Notes: generated by a model not told the origin, from the letters alone. 64,000 bases of DNA from CAVUBL01 sp963739795 (GCA_963739795.1 CAVUBL010000015.1:310001-374000), one strand, 5' to 3'; positions 33,504 through 42,287 are shown, counted from the stretch's first letter. Made by a program: numbers and translations.

Positions 33504-34868
33504 TCAGTAGGGGAAGTAGCCGAGATCCACCGGGACCTCGTAGTTGTGGATGAGCTCGATGGTCCGCACCCCGTCGCTAGCGGCCTTGACGAAGCCGTCG
33601 ATGTCCACTCCGAAGCCGAGCAGCGGGTTCCGGAAGTCCAGGTAGCCGAGCAGCGGGACGCCGTCCTGGATCTCGAAGCCGGTCGCCGAGATCGGTACGA
33701 TGATGAGCAACTGCTCGTTCCGCCAGTCGGGGCGCTCGTACTCGGTCGCCGAGAAGTCGACGAACTGTTCCCGCACGTCCGCGAACAGGTCCCAGTTGGG
33801 AACGGTCGAGTCGGCCCCGGTGAGGGTGCACTCCTCGACCGGCAGGTATGGCGGGTCCTCGAGCACCGGATCGTCCTCGCTCGGGCTCGGCGGGTCCTCG
33901 ATCGAGTCCCAGCAGTCACGCACGAGCGCCGGCAGCGTGTCCGGCGTCGCCGCCGTGGCCTCGGTGTCCTGCGCGATCTTCAGGATGCGGTTCATGTACT
34001 GCACCAGGTCGACGGTGATGTCGCCGGTCTTGTTCGCGGCACCGGCGAGGAACGAGGCGGCGCGGACGAAGTCCCTGTGGTCGAGAGACTCCGGCTGCGC
34101 GCAGGTCGTGACGAAGGTGCCGCCGGCGAGGAAGCAGGAACCGACATTTCCACCGGCCGGCAGCAGGTGGCGCACCGAGCTGTGGAACTTCGGCCAGTCC
34201 TCGGGTCCCAGGGCCGGGTTGTACTGCGCGCCCTGGGCGGGGTCGCCATGCGACCAGATGTCGACCTCGTTCGGGTCGGTCTGGAGGTGGCCGTACTTCA
34301 TCAAGCGCGTGTAGAGACCCAGACTCTCCATCGGCGAGTCGATCGCCGCCCACTCTGCGCACTTGATCTGCCCACCGCCGTTGACGGCACAGTCGAAGCC
34401 GAGCAGGAGCCGTCCCGCCGGGTCTTGCTTGATGTAGCCGGCCTCCTTGATGGTGGAGATCACCTCGTTGAAGTGCATCCGGCTGTTCTTCTCCTTGGTC
34501 CGGCCGCCGTTGAGCCGCCCGAAGTAGTCGACGGCCACGACCGCCGTCGGATCGGCGGGGTCACAGGTGTAGGGCAGGAAGGGGATCTCGTCGCCGTAGG
34601 GGTCGACGGCGATCGGGCAGTAGCCCCAGCCATACCCCTGTGTCTCCCTCGGCAGCTCGATCCAGCGCTTGGCGAGGATCGGTTGACCGGTCTCCACATC
34701 CCGCAGGACGTGGATCAGGTCGCCGAAGACATCACCACAACCGATCCCTCCCGCGTCGCCGCCCGAGCCTCCCCCGTGACCTCCCGAGCCACCACCGGAG
34801 CCTTGGGCCAGAACGGGAACGCCCAGGACCAGCACCCCGCAGAACAAAACGAGCGCAAAGTCTTTCAT
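33504..34868 (-). CDS. Secreted hypothetical protein (module gene 1, copy A)
   Basis: 454 residues with a signal peptide (MKDFALVLFCGVLVLGVPVL-A) followed by a Gly/Ser/His-rich linker (GSGGGSGGHGGGSGGDAGG). I do not recognise the body. It contains several cysteines (GCGDVFGD, GYCPIAVDP, YTCDPADP, GFDCAVNGGGQIKCAEW, GSCFLAGGTFVTTCAQP, VRDCWDSIEDPP), suggesting disulfides in an exported protein. It is read from a sigma-54 type promoter 65 nt upstream and followed by module gene 2. Copy B (38968-40332) differs at only a handful of residues, mostly in the signal peptide. ATG 34868 is preceded by GGAGGATGCG. Confidence 0.75.
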   Translation of the reverse strand: MKDFALVLFCGVLVLGVPVLAQGSGGGSGGHGGGSGGDAGGIGCGDVFGDLIHVLRDVETGQPILAKRWIELPRETQGYGWGYCPIAVDPYGDEIPFLPYTCDPADPTAVVAVDYFGRLNGGRTKEKNSRMHFNEVISTIKEAGYIKQDPAGRLLLGFDCAVNGGGQIKCAEWAAIDSPMESLGLYTRLMKYGHLQTDPNEVDIWSHGDPAQGAQYNPALGPEDWPKFHSSVRHLLPAGGNVGSCFLAGGTFVTTCAQPESLDHRDFVRAASFLAGAANKTGDITVDLVQYMNRILKIAQDTEATAATPDTLPALVRDCWDSIEDPPSPSEDDPVLEDPPYLPVEECTLTGADSTVPNWDLFADVREQFVDFSATEYERPDWRNEQLLIIVPISATGFEIQDGVPLLGYLDFRNPLLGFGVDIDGFVKAASDGVRTIELIHNYEVPVDLGYFPY

Positions 34869-34932
34869 CGCATCCTCCCGACTCTTTCAAAGCCACGCCG
34901 AGCCCCTTCTCGGCGGGTCGACGGTGGCCACG

Positions 34933-34947
34933 GCAATCAGAGTGCCA
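34933..34947 (-). promoter_or_regulatory. Sigma-54 (-24/-12) promoter of module copy A
   Basis: On the minus strand this reads TGGCAC-TCTGA-TTGC, an exact match to the -24/-12 consensus with 5-bp spacing. It lies 65 nt before the ATG of the 33504-34868 gene. The same element is at the homologous place in copy B, and a sigma-54 activator gene lies at 40573-41886. Confidence 0.75.
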
Positions 34948-35173
34948 GCGGGGGCCGCCGCTGCGATCTTCCGCAACCTCGTGAATGGAGAAGGGTTGTG
35001 GTGACTGAAGTAGGTATTCGCAGGGGGCTTCTACTGACGGAATCGGCAGAGCTCTGTCACGGGCATGCCAGGCTCGGCAGCCGAAGGCGCTGTGCTCGCG
35101 GACCGGTGGCGGCTCGATGGAGAGGAGGGGGGAGCCGGTCGTCGAGGTCGGCGGGGGGGGAGCCCGTCGCCGG

Positions 35174-36712
35174 CTAGCGCCGCAGGAGCGCCAGGGCGCC
35201 CGCCGCAAGGAGCAGGGCGAGGAGGGCCAGGCCGGCTCGGCCCAGGGCCGGGACCGAGAGCACGGAGAACTCCAGCTCGTAGGCTCCGACGTCGCAGTGG
35301 GCCACCCCGTCGCCGTCCCCGTCCTGGGGCCTCGCGACGCTCCTCTGGTCGGTCGCGGTGCAGAGCCCGTCGTCTCCCGTGTCGATGGCCGAGCTGCCCG
35401 GCCCGAGGGCCATCGTCTCGGTGAAGCCGCCGTTGTTCTGGAGCGGACCGAGCACGGGATCGGCGTCGCGATTGCCGCCGCCGTCCGTTCCGAGGCTCGA
35501 GTCCCAGCTCGCGACTCCGCTCCCCCCCGAACCCTCCACCACGCTGTAGGCGAGGGTCGGGGTCGCCTGGTCGTTGTACACCTCGGCGCCTGCGCCGGCA
35601 CTGTCGCCCCAGAGGATCACGCCGCTCAGAGTCGGGCTGCTCGTGCCGCCCGTTCTGCCATCGTTGTACAGTGCGCCACCGTAGAAGGAGGCGCTGTTGC
35701 CGTTGAAGGTCACCTGGTTCAGGCTCGGACTGCTCACCCCGGAGGTGCCGTCGTTGTAAAGTGCGCCGCCCAAGTCGGCGCTGTTCCCGCTCAGCGTGAC
35801 GTTGACGAGGCTCGGGCTGCTCTCGCCGCGGAGGCCCTCGTTGTACATCGCACCTCCATCGAGTGCGCTGTTGCCGCTGAAGGTGACCTGCTCCAAGACC
35901 GGGCTGCTCACACCGGTTTCGCCGTAGTTGTACATCGCGCCGCCGTAGTCCGAGGCCCTGTTGCCGCGGAAGGTCACGTCGGTCAGGCTCGGGCTGCTCT
36001 CCCCGGAATAGCCGTCGTCGAACATGGCGCCACCGAACTGAGCCCGGTTCCCCTGGAAAACGAGGCCGGAAAGCCGCGGGCTGCACCGAGAGCCCGCGCC
36101 GGCGCCGGTACAGCGGAGACCACCACCCAATGGCTCGCAACCCGGGGTCGCGCTCTCCGCGTCGCCGCCGGTGATGACAAACCCGTCGAGGACGGTGGCC
36201 GCGGTGATCGGCGTGCCCCCGCTACCGTCCAGCGACACGACGTGACAGCTATTGCTTCCGGTGATCGCCGTGGAGCTCTCGTCGATGGAGTTCCCGTCGA
36301 GGTTGTTGCTGTCGTCGTTGCCGTCGATGTCGCCGGACAGGATGGTCACGTTCGCTTGCGGATCTCGCTCGGAGCGCGCCGACTCCGTCCCCGCGAAGCC
36401 GCCGTAGACCGCCACGCCGGGGAAAATCTCAAAGGTCTTCGCTTGATCCGTGCCCGACGGGGCGGGCACGGGATCCGTCGTGGGGAGATACACGCCCGCC
36501 TTCACCCAGACCTCGTCGCCGCTGCCCGCCAGGCCCAATGCAACCTGCAACGTGCAGGCGTTCGCCCAGGTGTCGCAAGGCCCGCTCGGCGCGCCCCCCA
36601 CGGGAACGACATGAAGAGTGGCCGCTGAAACAGCTCCCGATGCGCAGAGCGACAGAACCAGAAGCAATGGAAAGAGCTGGATTTCGGAACGCTGCCAACG
36701 CCGTGGGCCCAT
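35174..36712 (-). CDS. IPTL-CTERM beta-helix protein with internal repeats
   Basis: About 512 residues. Signal peptide at 1-30 (LFPLLLVLSLCASGAVSA). Then DTWANACTLQVALGLAGSGDEVWVKAGVY, the usual start of outer-surface beta-helix proteins. The centre has at least four ~33-residue repeats of the form SSPSLxxVTFxGNSAxxxGGALYNxG. The C-terminus is VPALGRAGLALLALLLAAGA then Leu-Leu-Arg-Arg, an IPTL-CTERM type sorting signal with a VPAL variant of the motif. It is predicted to be displayed on the surface after removal of the tail by a rhombosortase/exosortase-like enzyme not present in this window. The start at 36712 follows AGGAGAGCC; the open frame upstream begins with a TTG at 36763. It lies between the two module copies on the same strand. 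Confidence 0.82.
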   Translation of the reverse strand: MGPRRWQRSEIQLFPLLLVLSLCASGAVSAATLHVVPVGGAPSGPCDTWANACTLQVALGLAGSGDEVWVKAGVYLPTTDPVPAPSGTDQAKTFEIFPGVAVYGGFAGTESARSERDPQANVTILSGDIDGNDDSNNLDGNSIDESSTAITGSNSCHVVSLDGSGGTPITAATVLDGFVITGGDAESATPGCEPLGGGLRCTGAGAGSRCSPRLSGLVFQGNRAQFGGAMFDDGYSGESSPSLTDVTFRGNRASDYGGAMYNYGETGVSSPVLEQVTFSGNSALDGGAMYNEGLRGESSPSLVNVTLSGNSADLGGALYNDGTSGVSSPSLNQVTFNGNSASFYGGALYNDGRTGGTSSPTLSGVILWGDSAGAGAEVYNDQATPTLAYSVVEGSGGSGVASWDSSLGTDGGGNRDADPVLGPLQNNGGFTETMALGPGSSAIDTGDDGLCTATDQRSVARPQDGDGDGVAHCDVGAYELEFSVLSVPALGRAGLALLALLLAAGALALLRR

Positions 36713-36971
36713 CTTGGCTCTCCTCTCGTGAAACCGCCCCAGACCCGCCCGTGCATCCGGCAACCTGCGGCGCGGACCCCTCGCGGGACGATGATCAGTT
36801 CCTTAGATCTTAGAAACCTACACTCGGGACCATGGCGACGCAACCTCGGGATCGACTTTCGGGTTGCGGACCTCCCCGCTGGTACCGATCTCGAACAGGT
36901 GTTCGAGTTGGGATAGGCTGCGCGCGATCGGCCGGGAGCGACCGGCCGAGCCACCTCCACAAGGAGCTTCC

Positions 36972-37815
36972 ATGAAGCGGAGTCTGGTGCTGTCGGGCCT
37001 GCTGTGCGCGGCCCTGGCAATCCTTCCGGCCGCGCAGGCGAAGTCCGCCTCCGGCAAGCCGCAGGCCTCGGGGTCCTTTTCGTCCAAGACCGGCGAGTTC
37101 GACGTCGTCGGCGCCTACGCCTTTCCCGGCAAGACCGGCAGCGACGACCAGCCGGGGATCCTCGTCGCCATCTCCAACGCGGGTTTCGTGACCGAGATCC
37201 TGGACCACTACTGGGACCGCGAGCACTTCATCAACACGAACTTCGCGGACGACGAGACGGCGGTCGTCTGGCTCCAGTTCGACCCGAAGGGCAAGTACCG
37301 GGGGATGAGCTACTACTTCGGCTCCGGTGACGGCTGTGGCTTCTGCTTCGATTCCTCGGCCGGCTCCACGGTCAAGGTCTCCGGGGGGCCGAATCGCGGG
37401 GCGGGTCCACCACAAGGATCCGAAGGGTGCCACCTTCGACGTGACGTTCGACGTGCCGGTCGCCTCCGCCGACTACGGCACGGCGCTGCCGGCGGACGGC
37501 GGCGAGCCGGGGCAGGTCTACCGCGCCTTCCACGAGGCCGTGGCGGCCGGCGACGCGACCGCGCTCAAACCGCTACTCGGCAAACAGCGGCAGGGCTTCC
37601 TCCAGGAGCGTGCGGCGGCGTTCATCTCCTTCCTTCAGGACTCCCACCCCGATTCGTACAAGCTCACCCGCGGCTTCGTCTCGGGGGACCACGCCCTGCT
37701 CCTCGTCGCCGGTGAGAAGAGCCCCCTCGGCAAGGTCCACACCGAGGTCCATCTGCTGCGCGAGGGAGGGCACTGGGTGGTGGACGACGAGATCCTGCAG
37801 AGCGGGGACCCGTAG
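36972..37815 (+). pseudogene. Secreted hypothetical protein, frameshifted at a G6 tract
   Basis: ATG 36972 follows AAGGAGCTTCC and opens a signal peptide (LVLSGLLCAALAILPAAQAK). The frame FDVVGAYAFPGKTGSDDQPG, SYYFGSGDGCGFCFDSSAGS is interrupted at six consecutive Gs (37383-37388). With five Gs it continues smoothly as SGGRIAGRVHHKDPKGATFD and on to VYRAFHEAVAAGDATALKPLLGK, and HWVVDDEILQSGDP at the stop (37815), giving about 280 residues. The second half looks like a SnoaL/NTF2-like fold (YRAFHEAVAAGD...). No stable function can be assigned. The homopolymer makes a sequencing error or slipped-strand mutation likely. It is the only plus-strand gene in the 32.4-41.9 kb block. Confidence 0.65.
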
Positions 37816-37901
37816 GCCCCCGCGCCGAGGCTCACCGGCGCGAGAGAGCTTCTCGGGGCGGCCCGGGGTGGCCCCCGACCCGCCCCGACTCTCCTCGCGC
37901 C

Positions 37902-38892
37902 CTACGGCTCGAAGGCGACCCGGTCTTCCAGCCCCGGCAGGGTGCCGTCGCCCGGGACGGCGGGCAGAACGTACTCATTCACCTTGCCGGTGCTCTGCTG
38001 ACGCAGCCAGACCTCCACCTGCGACGGCGTGAAGCGGATCAGTTGCACCCAGAAGTAGCCGTTCGGGCGCGGACCGATCACCTTCACGAAGATCTCCGGT
38101 CGGCCGGGCAGCGCGCCGCTGGCGCAGATCGTCTCGTCGATGCAGTCGATCTCCGCGGCGCCCTCCGTCGCGACGCCGCCGGCCGGCGTGATCCGCACCT
38201 GGGCCTCGAAGCCCGGCATGCCGACCGAGTCGATCCAGGTGTCGTACGGGACCGACGGCGGATCCGGCGGAATCCGGCGGATCCTCGCTCTCGGCCGTAC
38301 CTTGGAGGAAGACGACGAGGTCGTTGGCCAGGGCGGTCTCCTGCAGGCCCGACCACTCGACGGCGGTCCCGTCGGCGTAGCCGTTGGCGCCCAGGTGCAG
38401 CACATCGAGGTCCGCCTCACCGGGGTGATCGCCCCCGCTGAAGCCGAAGACGAAGCCGTACTGCTGCCCCGCCGCGAGCTGCCGGTCGGCGATGTCGAAG
38501 GTGAGGTAGGTGATCTCGCCGACGGGCAAGGTCGCCGGCAGCTTGCCGAGCTCTGTCGCCAGCAGCTCGTCCATGGTCTCGTCGCCGGGACCACTGAAGG
38601 TGCCGAAGAAGAGCACGAGCTGCTTGCCGGCGACGTCGGTCATCGGCCGCACGCGCACCGTGATGCGCGCGAGATCCACCGCCGTCGCCAGCCGAAAGGT
38701 CTGCCCCGCCTGCACCTCGGCACCGAGGCCGCGGGAGCATTCATAGCTGCCCACGTCGTTGGCGACGTCGCGCGCGAGCAGCATTCCGCCCTGGGGCGGA
38801 GTCGCCGAACGGGTGACCGTCATGGCCTGTAGGCCCCCCGTGGCGAGCAGGAGCGGAATGAGAAGGAGCTGGGGCCGAATGAGCGAAGTCAT
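37902..38892 (-). pseudogene. Secreted hypothetical protein (module gene 2, copy B), frameshifted
   Basis: Paralogue of the gene at 32438-33428 with the identical extra base in the middle unit of the 9-bp repeat (38256-38283), which breaks the frame at the same codon. The upstream part (signal peptide to SGLQETALANDLVVFLQGTA) is the same protein sequence as copy A. The downstream part differs at several positions (for instance AEIDCIDETICASG against AENECIAETLCASG), ending ...LPGLEDRVAFEP with no IPTL-like tail behind it. The substitutions after the break still read as sensible protein in the second frame, so that part was under selection after the copies diverged. It follows the 38968-40332 gene by 75 bp. 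Confidence 0.7.
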
Positions 38893-38967
38893 GGAGCCTC
38901 CTGTCGAAACGGGGAGCGCGACCCCGGCGGGCCCGTGCTCGTGGCCCTCCGGGGCCGCTCTGCCGCA

Positions 38968-40332
38968 TCAGTAGGGGAAGTAGCCGAGATCCACCGGGAC
39001 CTCGTAGTTGTGGATGAGCTCGATGGTCCGCACCCCGTCGCTAGCGGCCTTGACGAAGCCGTCGATGTCCACTCCGAAGCCGAGCAGCGGGTTCCGGAAG
39101 TCCAGGTAGCCGAGCAGCGGGACGCCGTCCTGGATCTCGAAGCCGGTCGCCGAGATCGGTACGATGATGAGCAACTGCTCGTTCCGCCAGTCGGGGCGCT
39201 CGTACTCGGTCGCCGAGAAGTCGACGAACTGTTCCCGCACGTCCGCGAACAGGTCCCAGTTGGGAACGGTCGAGTCGGCCTCGGTGAGGGTGCACTCCTC
39301 GACCGGCAGGTATGGCGGGTCCTCGAGCACCGGATCGTCCTCGCTCGGGCTCGGCGGGTCCTCGATCGAGTCCCAGCAGTCACGCACGAGCGCCGGCAGC
39401 GTGTCCGGCGTCGCCGCCGTGGCCTCGGTGTCCTGCGCGATCTTCAGGATGCGGTTCATGTACTGCACCAGGTCGACGGTGATGTCGCCGGTCTTGTTCG
39501 CGGCACCGGCGAGGAACGAGGCGGCGCGGACGAAGTCCCTGTGGTCGAGAGACTCCGGCTGCGCGCAGGTCGTGACGAAGGTGCCGCCGGCGAGGAAGCA
39601 GGAACCGACATTTCCACCGGCCGGCAGCAGGTGGCGCACCGAGCTGTGGAACTTCGGCCAGTCCTCGGGTCCCAGGGCCGGGTTGTACTGCGCGCCCTGG
39701 GCGGGGTCGCCATGCGACCAGATGTCGACCTCGTTCGGGTCGGTCTGGAGGTGGCCGTACTTCATCAAGCGCGTGTAGAGACCCAGACTCTCCATCGGCG
39801 AGTCGATCGCCGCCCACTCTGCGCACTTGATCTGCCCACCGCCGTTGACGGCACAGTCGAAGCCGAGCAGGAGCCGTCCCGCCGGGTCTTGCTTGATGTA
39901 GCCGGCCTCCTTGATGGTGGAGATCACCTCGTTGAAGTGCATCCGGCTGTTCTTCTCCTTGGTCCGGCCGCCGTTGAGCCGCCCGAAGTAGTCGACGGCC
40001 ACGACCGCCGTCGGATCGGCGGGGTCACAGGTGTAGGGCAGGAAGGGGATCTCGTCGCCGTAGGGGTCGACGGCGATCGGGCAGTAGCCCCAGCCATACC
40101 CCTGTGTCTCCCTCGGCAGCTCGATCCAGCGCTTGGCGAGGATCGGTTGACCGGTCTCCACATCCCGCAGGACGTGGATCAGGTCGCCGAAGACATCACC
40201 ACAACCGATCCCTCCCGCGTCGCCGCCCGAGCCTCCCCCGTGACCTCCCGAGCCACCACCGGAGCCTTGGGCGACCACGGGGACGCCCAGGACCACCACC
40301 CCGCAGAACAACACGAGCGCAACGTTCTTCAT
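38968..40332 (-). CDS. Secreted hypothetical protein (module gene 1, copy B)
   Basis: 454 residues, nearly identical to the protein at 33504-34868. The visible differences are in the signal peptide (MKNVALVLFCGVVVLGVPVV against MKDFALVLFCGVLVLGVPVL) and one residue in TLTEADSTVPN. ATG 40332 follows GGAGGATGCG; the frame stays open upstream to 40536, but the start matching copy A is chosen. It is exported, cysteine-rich and has no recognised domain. Its sigma-54 type promoter lies 65 nt upstream and the activator gene 240 bp upstream, so this copy is the most likely direct target of that activator. Confidence 0.75.
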   Translation of the reverse strand: MKNVALVLFCGVVVLGVPVVAQGSGGGSGGHGGGSGGDAGGIGCGDVFGDLIHVLRDVETGQPILAKRWIELPRETQGYGWGYCPIAVDPYGDEIPFLPYTCDPADPTAVVAVDYFGRLNGGRTKEKNSRMHFNEVISTIKEAGYIKQDPAGRLLLGFDCAVNGGGQIKCAEWAAIDSPMESLGLYTRLMKYGHLQTDPNEVDIWSHGDPAQGAQYNPALGPEDWPKFHSSVRHLLPAGGNVGSCFLAGGTFVTTCAQPESLDHRDFVRAASFLAGAANKTGDITVDLVQYMNRILKIAQDTEATAATPDTLPALVRDCWDSIEDPPSPSEDDPVLEDPPYLPVEECTLTEADSTVPNWDLFADVREQFVDFSATEYERPDWRNEQLLIIVPISATGFEIQDGVPLLGYLDFRNPLLGFGVDIDGFVKAASDGVRTIELIHNYEVPVDLGYFPY

Positions 40333-40396
40333 CGCATCCTCCCGGTTCTTTCGAACCCACGCCGAGCCCGTTCCCGGCGGGATGACGACCCTCAGC

Positions 40397-40411
40397 GCAA
40401 CTCGGATGCCA
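40397..40411 (-). promoter_or_regulatory. Sigma-54 (-24/-12) promoter of module copy B
   Basis: On the minus strand TGGCAT-CCGAG-TTGC, one base off the consensus, at exactly the same distance (65 nt) from the start codon as in copy A. The surrounding sequence is diverged between copies, so keeping the GG and GC elements with the spacing argues for function. Confidence 0.7.
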
Positions 40412-40498
40412 ACGGAGGACGTCGCCCCGACACGCTGCCAAGTTCCTGTCCATAAGGAAGTTGCATCGATAGGAGCAGCGCTCTCGACACGCGGTCGA

Positions 40499-40514
40499 CT
40501 GCCGCGATCGGCAG
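40499..40514. promoter_or_regulatory. Candidate upstream activator site (inverted repeat)
   Basis: CTGCCG-CGAT-CGGCAG is a perfect 6-bp inverted repeat about 90 bp upstream of the -24 element of copy B, the usual distance for an enhancer-binding protein. It is also just past the end of the activator gene and could instead be part of a terminator, although no T-run follows. I see no obvious copy upstream of module copy A. Confidence 0.35.
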
Positions 40515-40572
40515 CGCCCTTCCCCACGACTGTCATTGTCGGCAGGTACAGGGAGCGCCCGCGCTGGCGGGC

Positions 40573-41886
40573 TCAATCCGCCCGCAGCTCGGCGCCCTCG
40601 AGGCGGCGGTAGAGCGAGCGCTCGCTCAAGCCCAGCCGTTCGGCGAGCTCGCGGCGCGAGCCGCGGTGAACGGCCGCGCACCAGCGCAGGTAGCGACGCT
40701 CCATCTCGGCGAGCGGCAAGATCTCGTCCGGACAGGGGCCGCCGGGCCCTCCGCCGACCCGCTCGGGGAGGTGGTCGGGCAGGACCACGTCCCCGTCGGC
40801 GAGGATCGACGCGCGCTCGAGCAAGTTGAGGAGCTCGCGCGCATTGCCGGGAAAGTCGTAGGCCTCGAGGCGGGAGACCGCCTCGTCGGCCAGCCGCCGC
40901 TTCCGGCGCGGGTCGACGCGCCGGAGCATCGCCTCGGCGAGCAGGGCGATGTCGTCACGGCGCTCGCGCAGCGGCGGCAGCTCGATCGGGAAGATCGAGA
41001 TACGGTAATAGAGGTCGGCCCGGAAGGAGCCGTCCTCGACCATGGCCTCGAGGTCACGGTGGGTCGCGCAGACGAGCCGGAAGTCGGCCTCTCGCAGCTC
41101 GGCGCTGCCGACCCGCCGGTAGCTCCCCGTCTCCAACAGCCGCAACAGCTTTACCTGCTGCCCCAGAGAGATATCGCCGACCTCGTCGAGGAAGAGCGTC
41201 CCGCCCTCGGCCGCCTCGACCAGGCCGATCTTGCGGTGGGTGGCGCCTGTGAACGCTCCGCGCTCGTGGCCGAAGAGCTCGCTCTCGAACAGCGTCTCGG
41301 CCAGGCCGGAGCAGTCGACCGGCACGAAGCTGCTGTTCGGGCAGGGACCGAGGTCGTGGATCGCCCGGGCGACGAGCTCCTTGCCCGTGCCCGACTCGCC
41401 GAGCAGGAGCACCGTCGTGCGGCACGGCGCCACGCGCTGGACGAGCTCCAGCATCTGGTTGAACTTCGGCGAGCGCCCGATCAGCCCCTGAGGCTCCGGC
41501 GTCACGGAGGCGCCCCGCGTCGGATGGATGGTCTCGAGAAAGGCGACGAGATCGCCCGCGGCATCCCGGATTGGGAAGGCCACCACCTGTTCGTGCTCGT
41601 CGCCGAACCGGGTGTGGTGCACGTGGAGCAGCCGAGCGGGCTGACCGGTGCGACGGGCCTGGGAGATCGGGCAGGCCTCGCCCGCGAGATCGCAGGGCAG
41701 CGCGAAGCCGTGGGAGACCTCGTGGCAGGTCCGGCCGACGGGATCGCCCCCGCCCCCGAAGATCCTCCGGTACGGCGCATTCGCCGCGAGAACCCGGTGG
41801 TCAAGACCGATCAAGGCGGCCGGCTCTTGCCAGGCATCCAGCAGTGCCGTCGGGTCGATGGCAAGGCCTGCGGCAAGAGTCGGCAT
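40573..41886 (-). CDS. Sigma-54-dependent activator with Cys/His-rich PAS domain
   Basis: About 437 residues. N-terminal PAS-like domain (residues ~12-125) with an unusual cluster TCHEVSHGFALPCDLAGEAC followed by P, three cysteines and two histidines that could bind a metal, Fe-S cluster or haem. Central AAA+ domain: GESGTGKE (Walker A), ESELFGHERGAFTGA (the GAFTGA loop that contacts sigma-54), GGTLFLDEVGD (Walker B), and FRADLYYRISIFPIELPPLRER. C-terminal Fis-type helix-turn-helix (RELAERLGLSERSLYRRL). All motifs needed for activation are intact. ATG 41886 follows GGAGGCTCCT. No sensor kinase is adjacent and there is no receiver domain, so it probably senses its signal directly through PAS. 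Likely targets: the two sigma-54 promoters at 34.9 and 40.4 kb. Confidence 0.9.
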   Translation of the reverse strand: MPTLAAGLAIDPTALLDAWQEPAALIGLDHRVLAANAPYRRIFGGGGDPVGRTCHEVSHGFALPCDLAGEACPISQARRTGQPARLLHVHHTRFGDEHEQVVAFPIRDAAGDLVAFLETIHPTRGASVTPEPQGLIGRSPKFNQMLELVQRVAPCRTTVLLLGESGTGKELVARAIHDLGPCPNSSFVPVDCSGLAETLFESELFGHERGAFTGATHRKIGLVEAAEGGTLFLDEVGDISLGQQVKLLRLLETGSYRRVGSAELREADFRLVCATHRDLEAMVEDGSFRADLYYRISIFPIELPPLRERRDDIALLAEAMLRRVDPRRKRRLADEAVSRLEAYDFPGNARELLNLLERASILADGDVVLPDHLPERVGGGPGGPCPDEILPLAEMERRYLRWCAAVHRGSRRELAERLGLSERSLYRRLEGAELRAD

Positions 41887-42105
41887 AGGAGCCTCCGGTC
41901 CGAGCACGCGAGCGCTATACCGGAAGTGTCGCACGCCCGGGCCCCAGAGGCGCCCCCCGCCCGGGTAGGACTCGGGGATTGCAGAGGAAGAGGCGGCGGC
42001 CGACCCGCTGGGAATAGGCGGGGCGACGTCAGCCCGCCCGGATCCGCCAGAGCGCGGCCGCAGCTCTTCGGCGATCCTGCGTCGACGCCTCTTGGCGAAG
42101 GTCCT

Positions 42106-42287
42106 CTAGCCTGGACTCTTCACGATCCGGCTACTGCGAGCCGCAATTGAACGCAATCTCGGGGCGTGCTCGCTCTTCGCTCCTCAACGTACGTCCGAGT
42201 ACGCCTACGTCGCTCATCGCTGCGCTGCCCCGATTTCACGCACACTTGCGGCTCTCGCTACGCCGTCTCGGGAACAGTCCAGGCTAG
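42106..42287. mobile_element. MITE-like element type 2 (182 bp, CTAG ends)
   Basis: The left end CTAGCCTGGACTCTTC and right end GAACAGTCCAGGCTAG are inverted repeats with a single mismatch. The interior has no credible reading frame. Its right-hand CTAG is also the left-hand CTAG of the type 1 element, so the two elements abut and share the tetranucleotide. Only one copy is seen in this window. Confidence 0.65.

Larger units (their letters stand above)
32440..34950. repeat. Duplicated two-gene module, copy A
   Basis: This segment aligns base for base with 37904-40414 (constant offset 5,464). Between about 32837 and 34809 I see one mismatch (33818, C versus T). In the ~290 bp at the left end there are roughly 33 mismatches, and the region upstream of the first gene (34810-34950) also diverges clearly. 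Both copies carry the same two genes in the same order and orientation and the same sigma-54 type promoter. Confidence 0.92.
37904..40414. repeat. Duplicated two-gene module, copy B
   Basis: Direct repeat of 32440-34950 (offset 5,464 bp). The nearly identical core corresponds to about 38301-40273. The outer edges diverge by roughly 10-25 percent, a pattern expected when an old duplication has been locally homogenised by gene conversion. The copy lies directly downstream of the sigma-54 activator gene. Confidence 0.92.
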
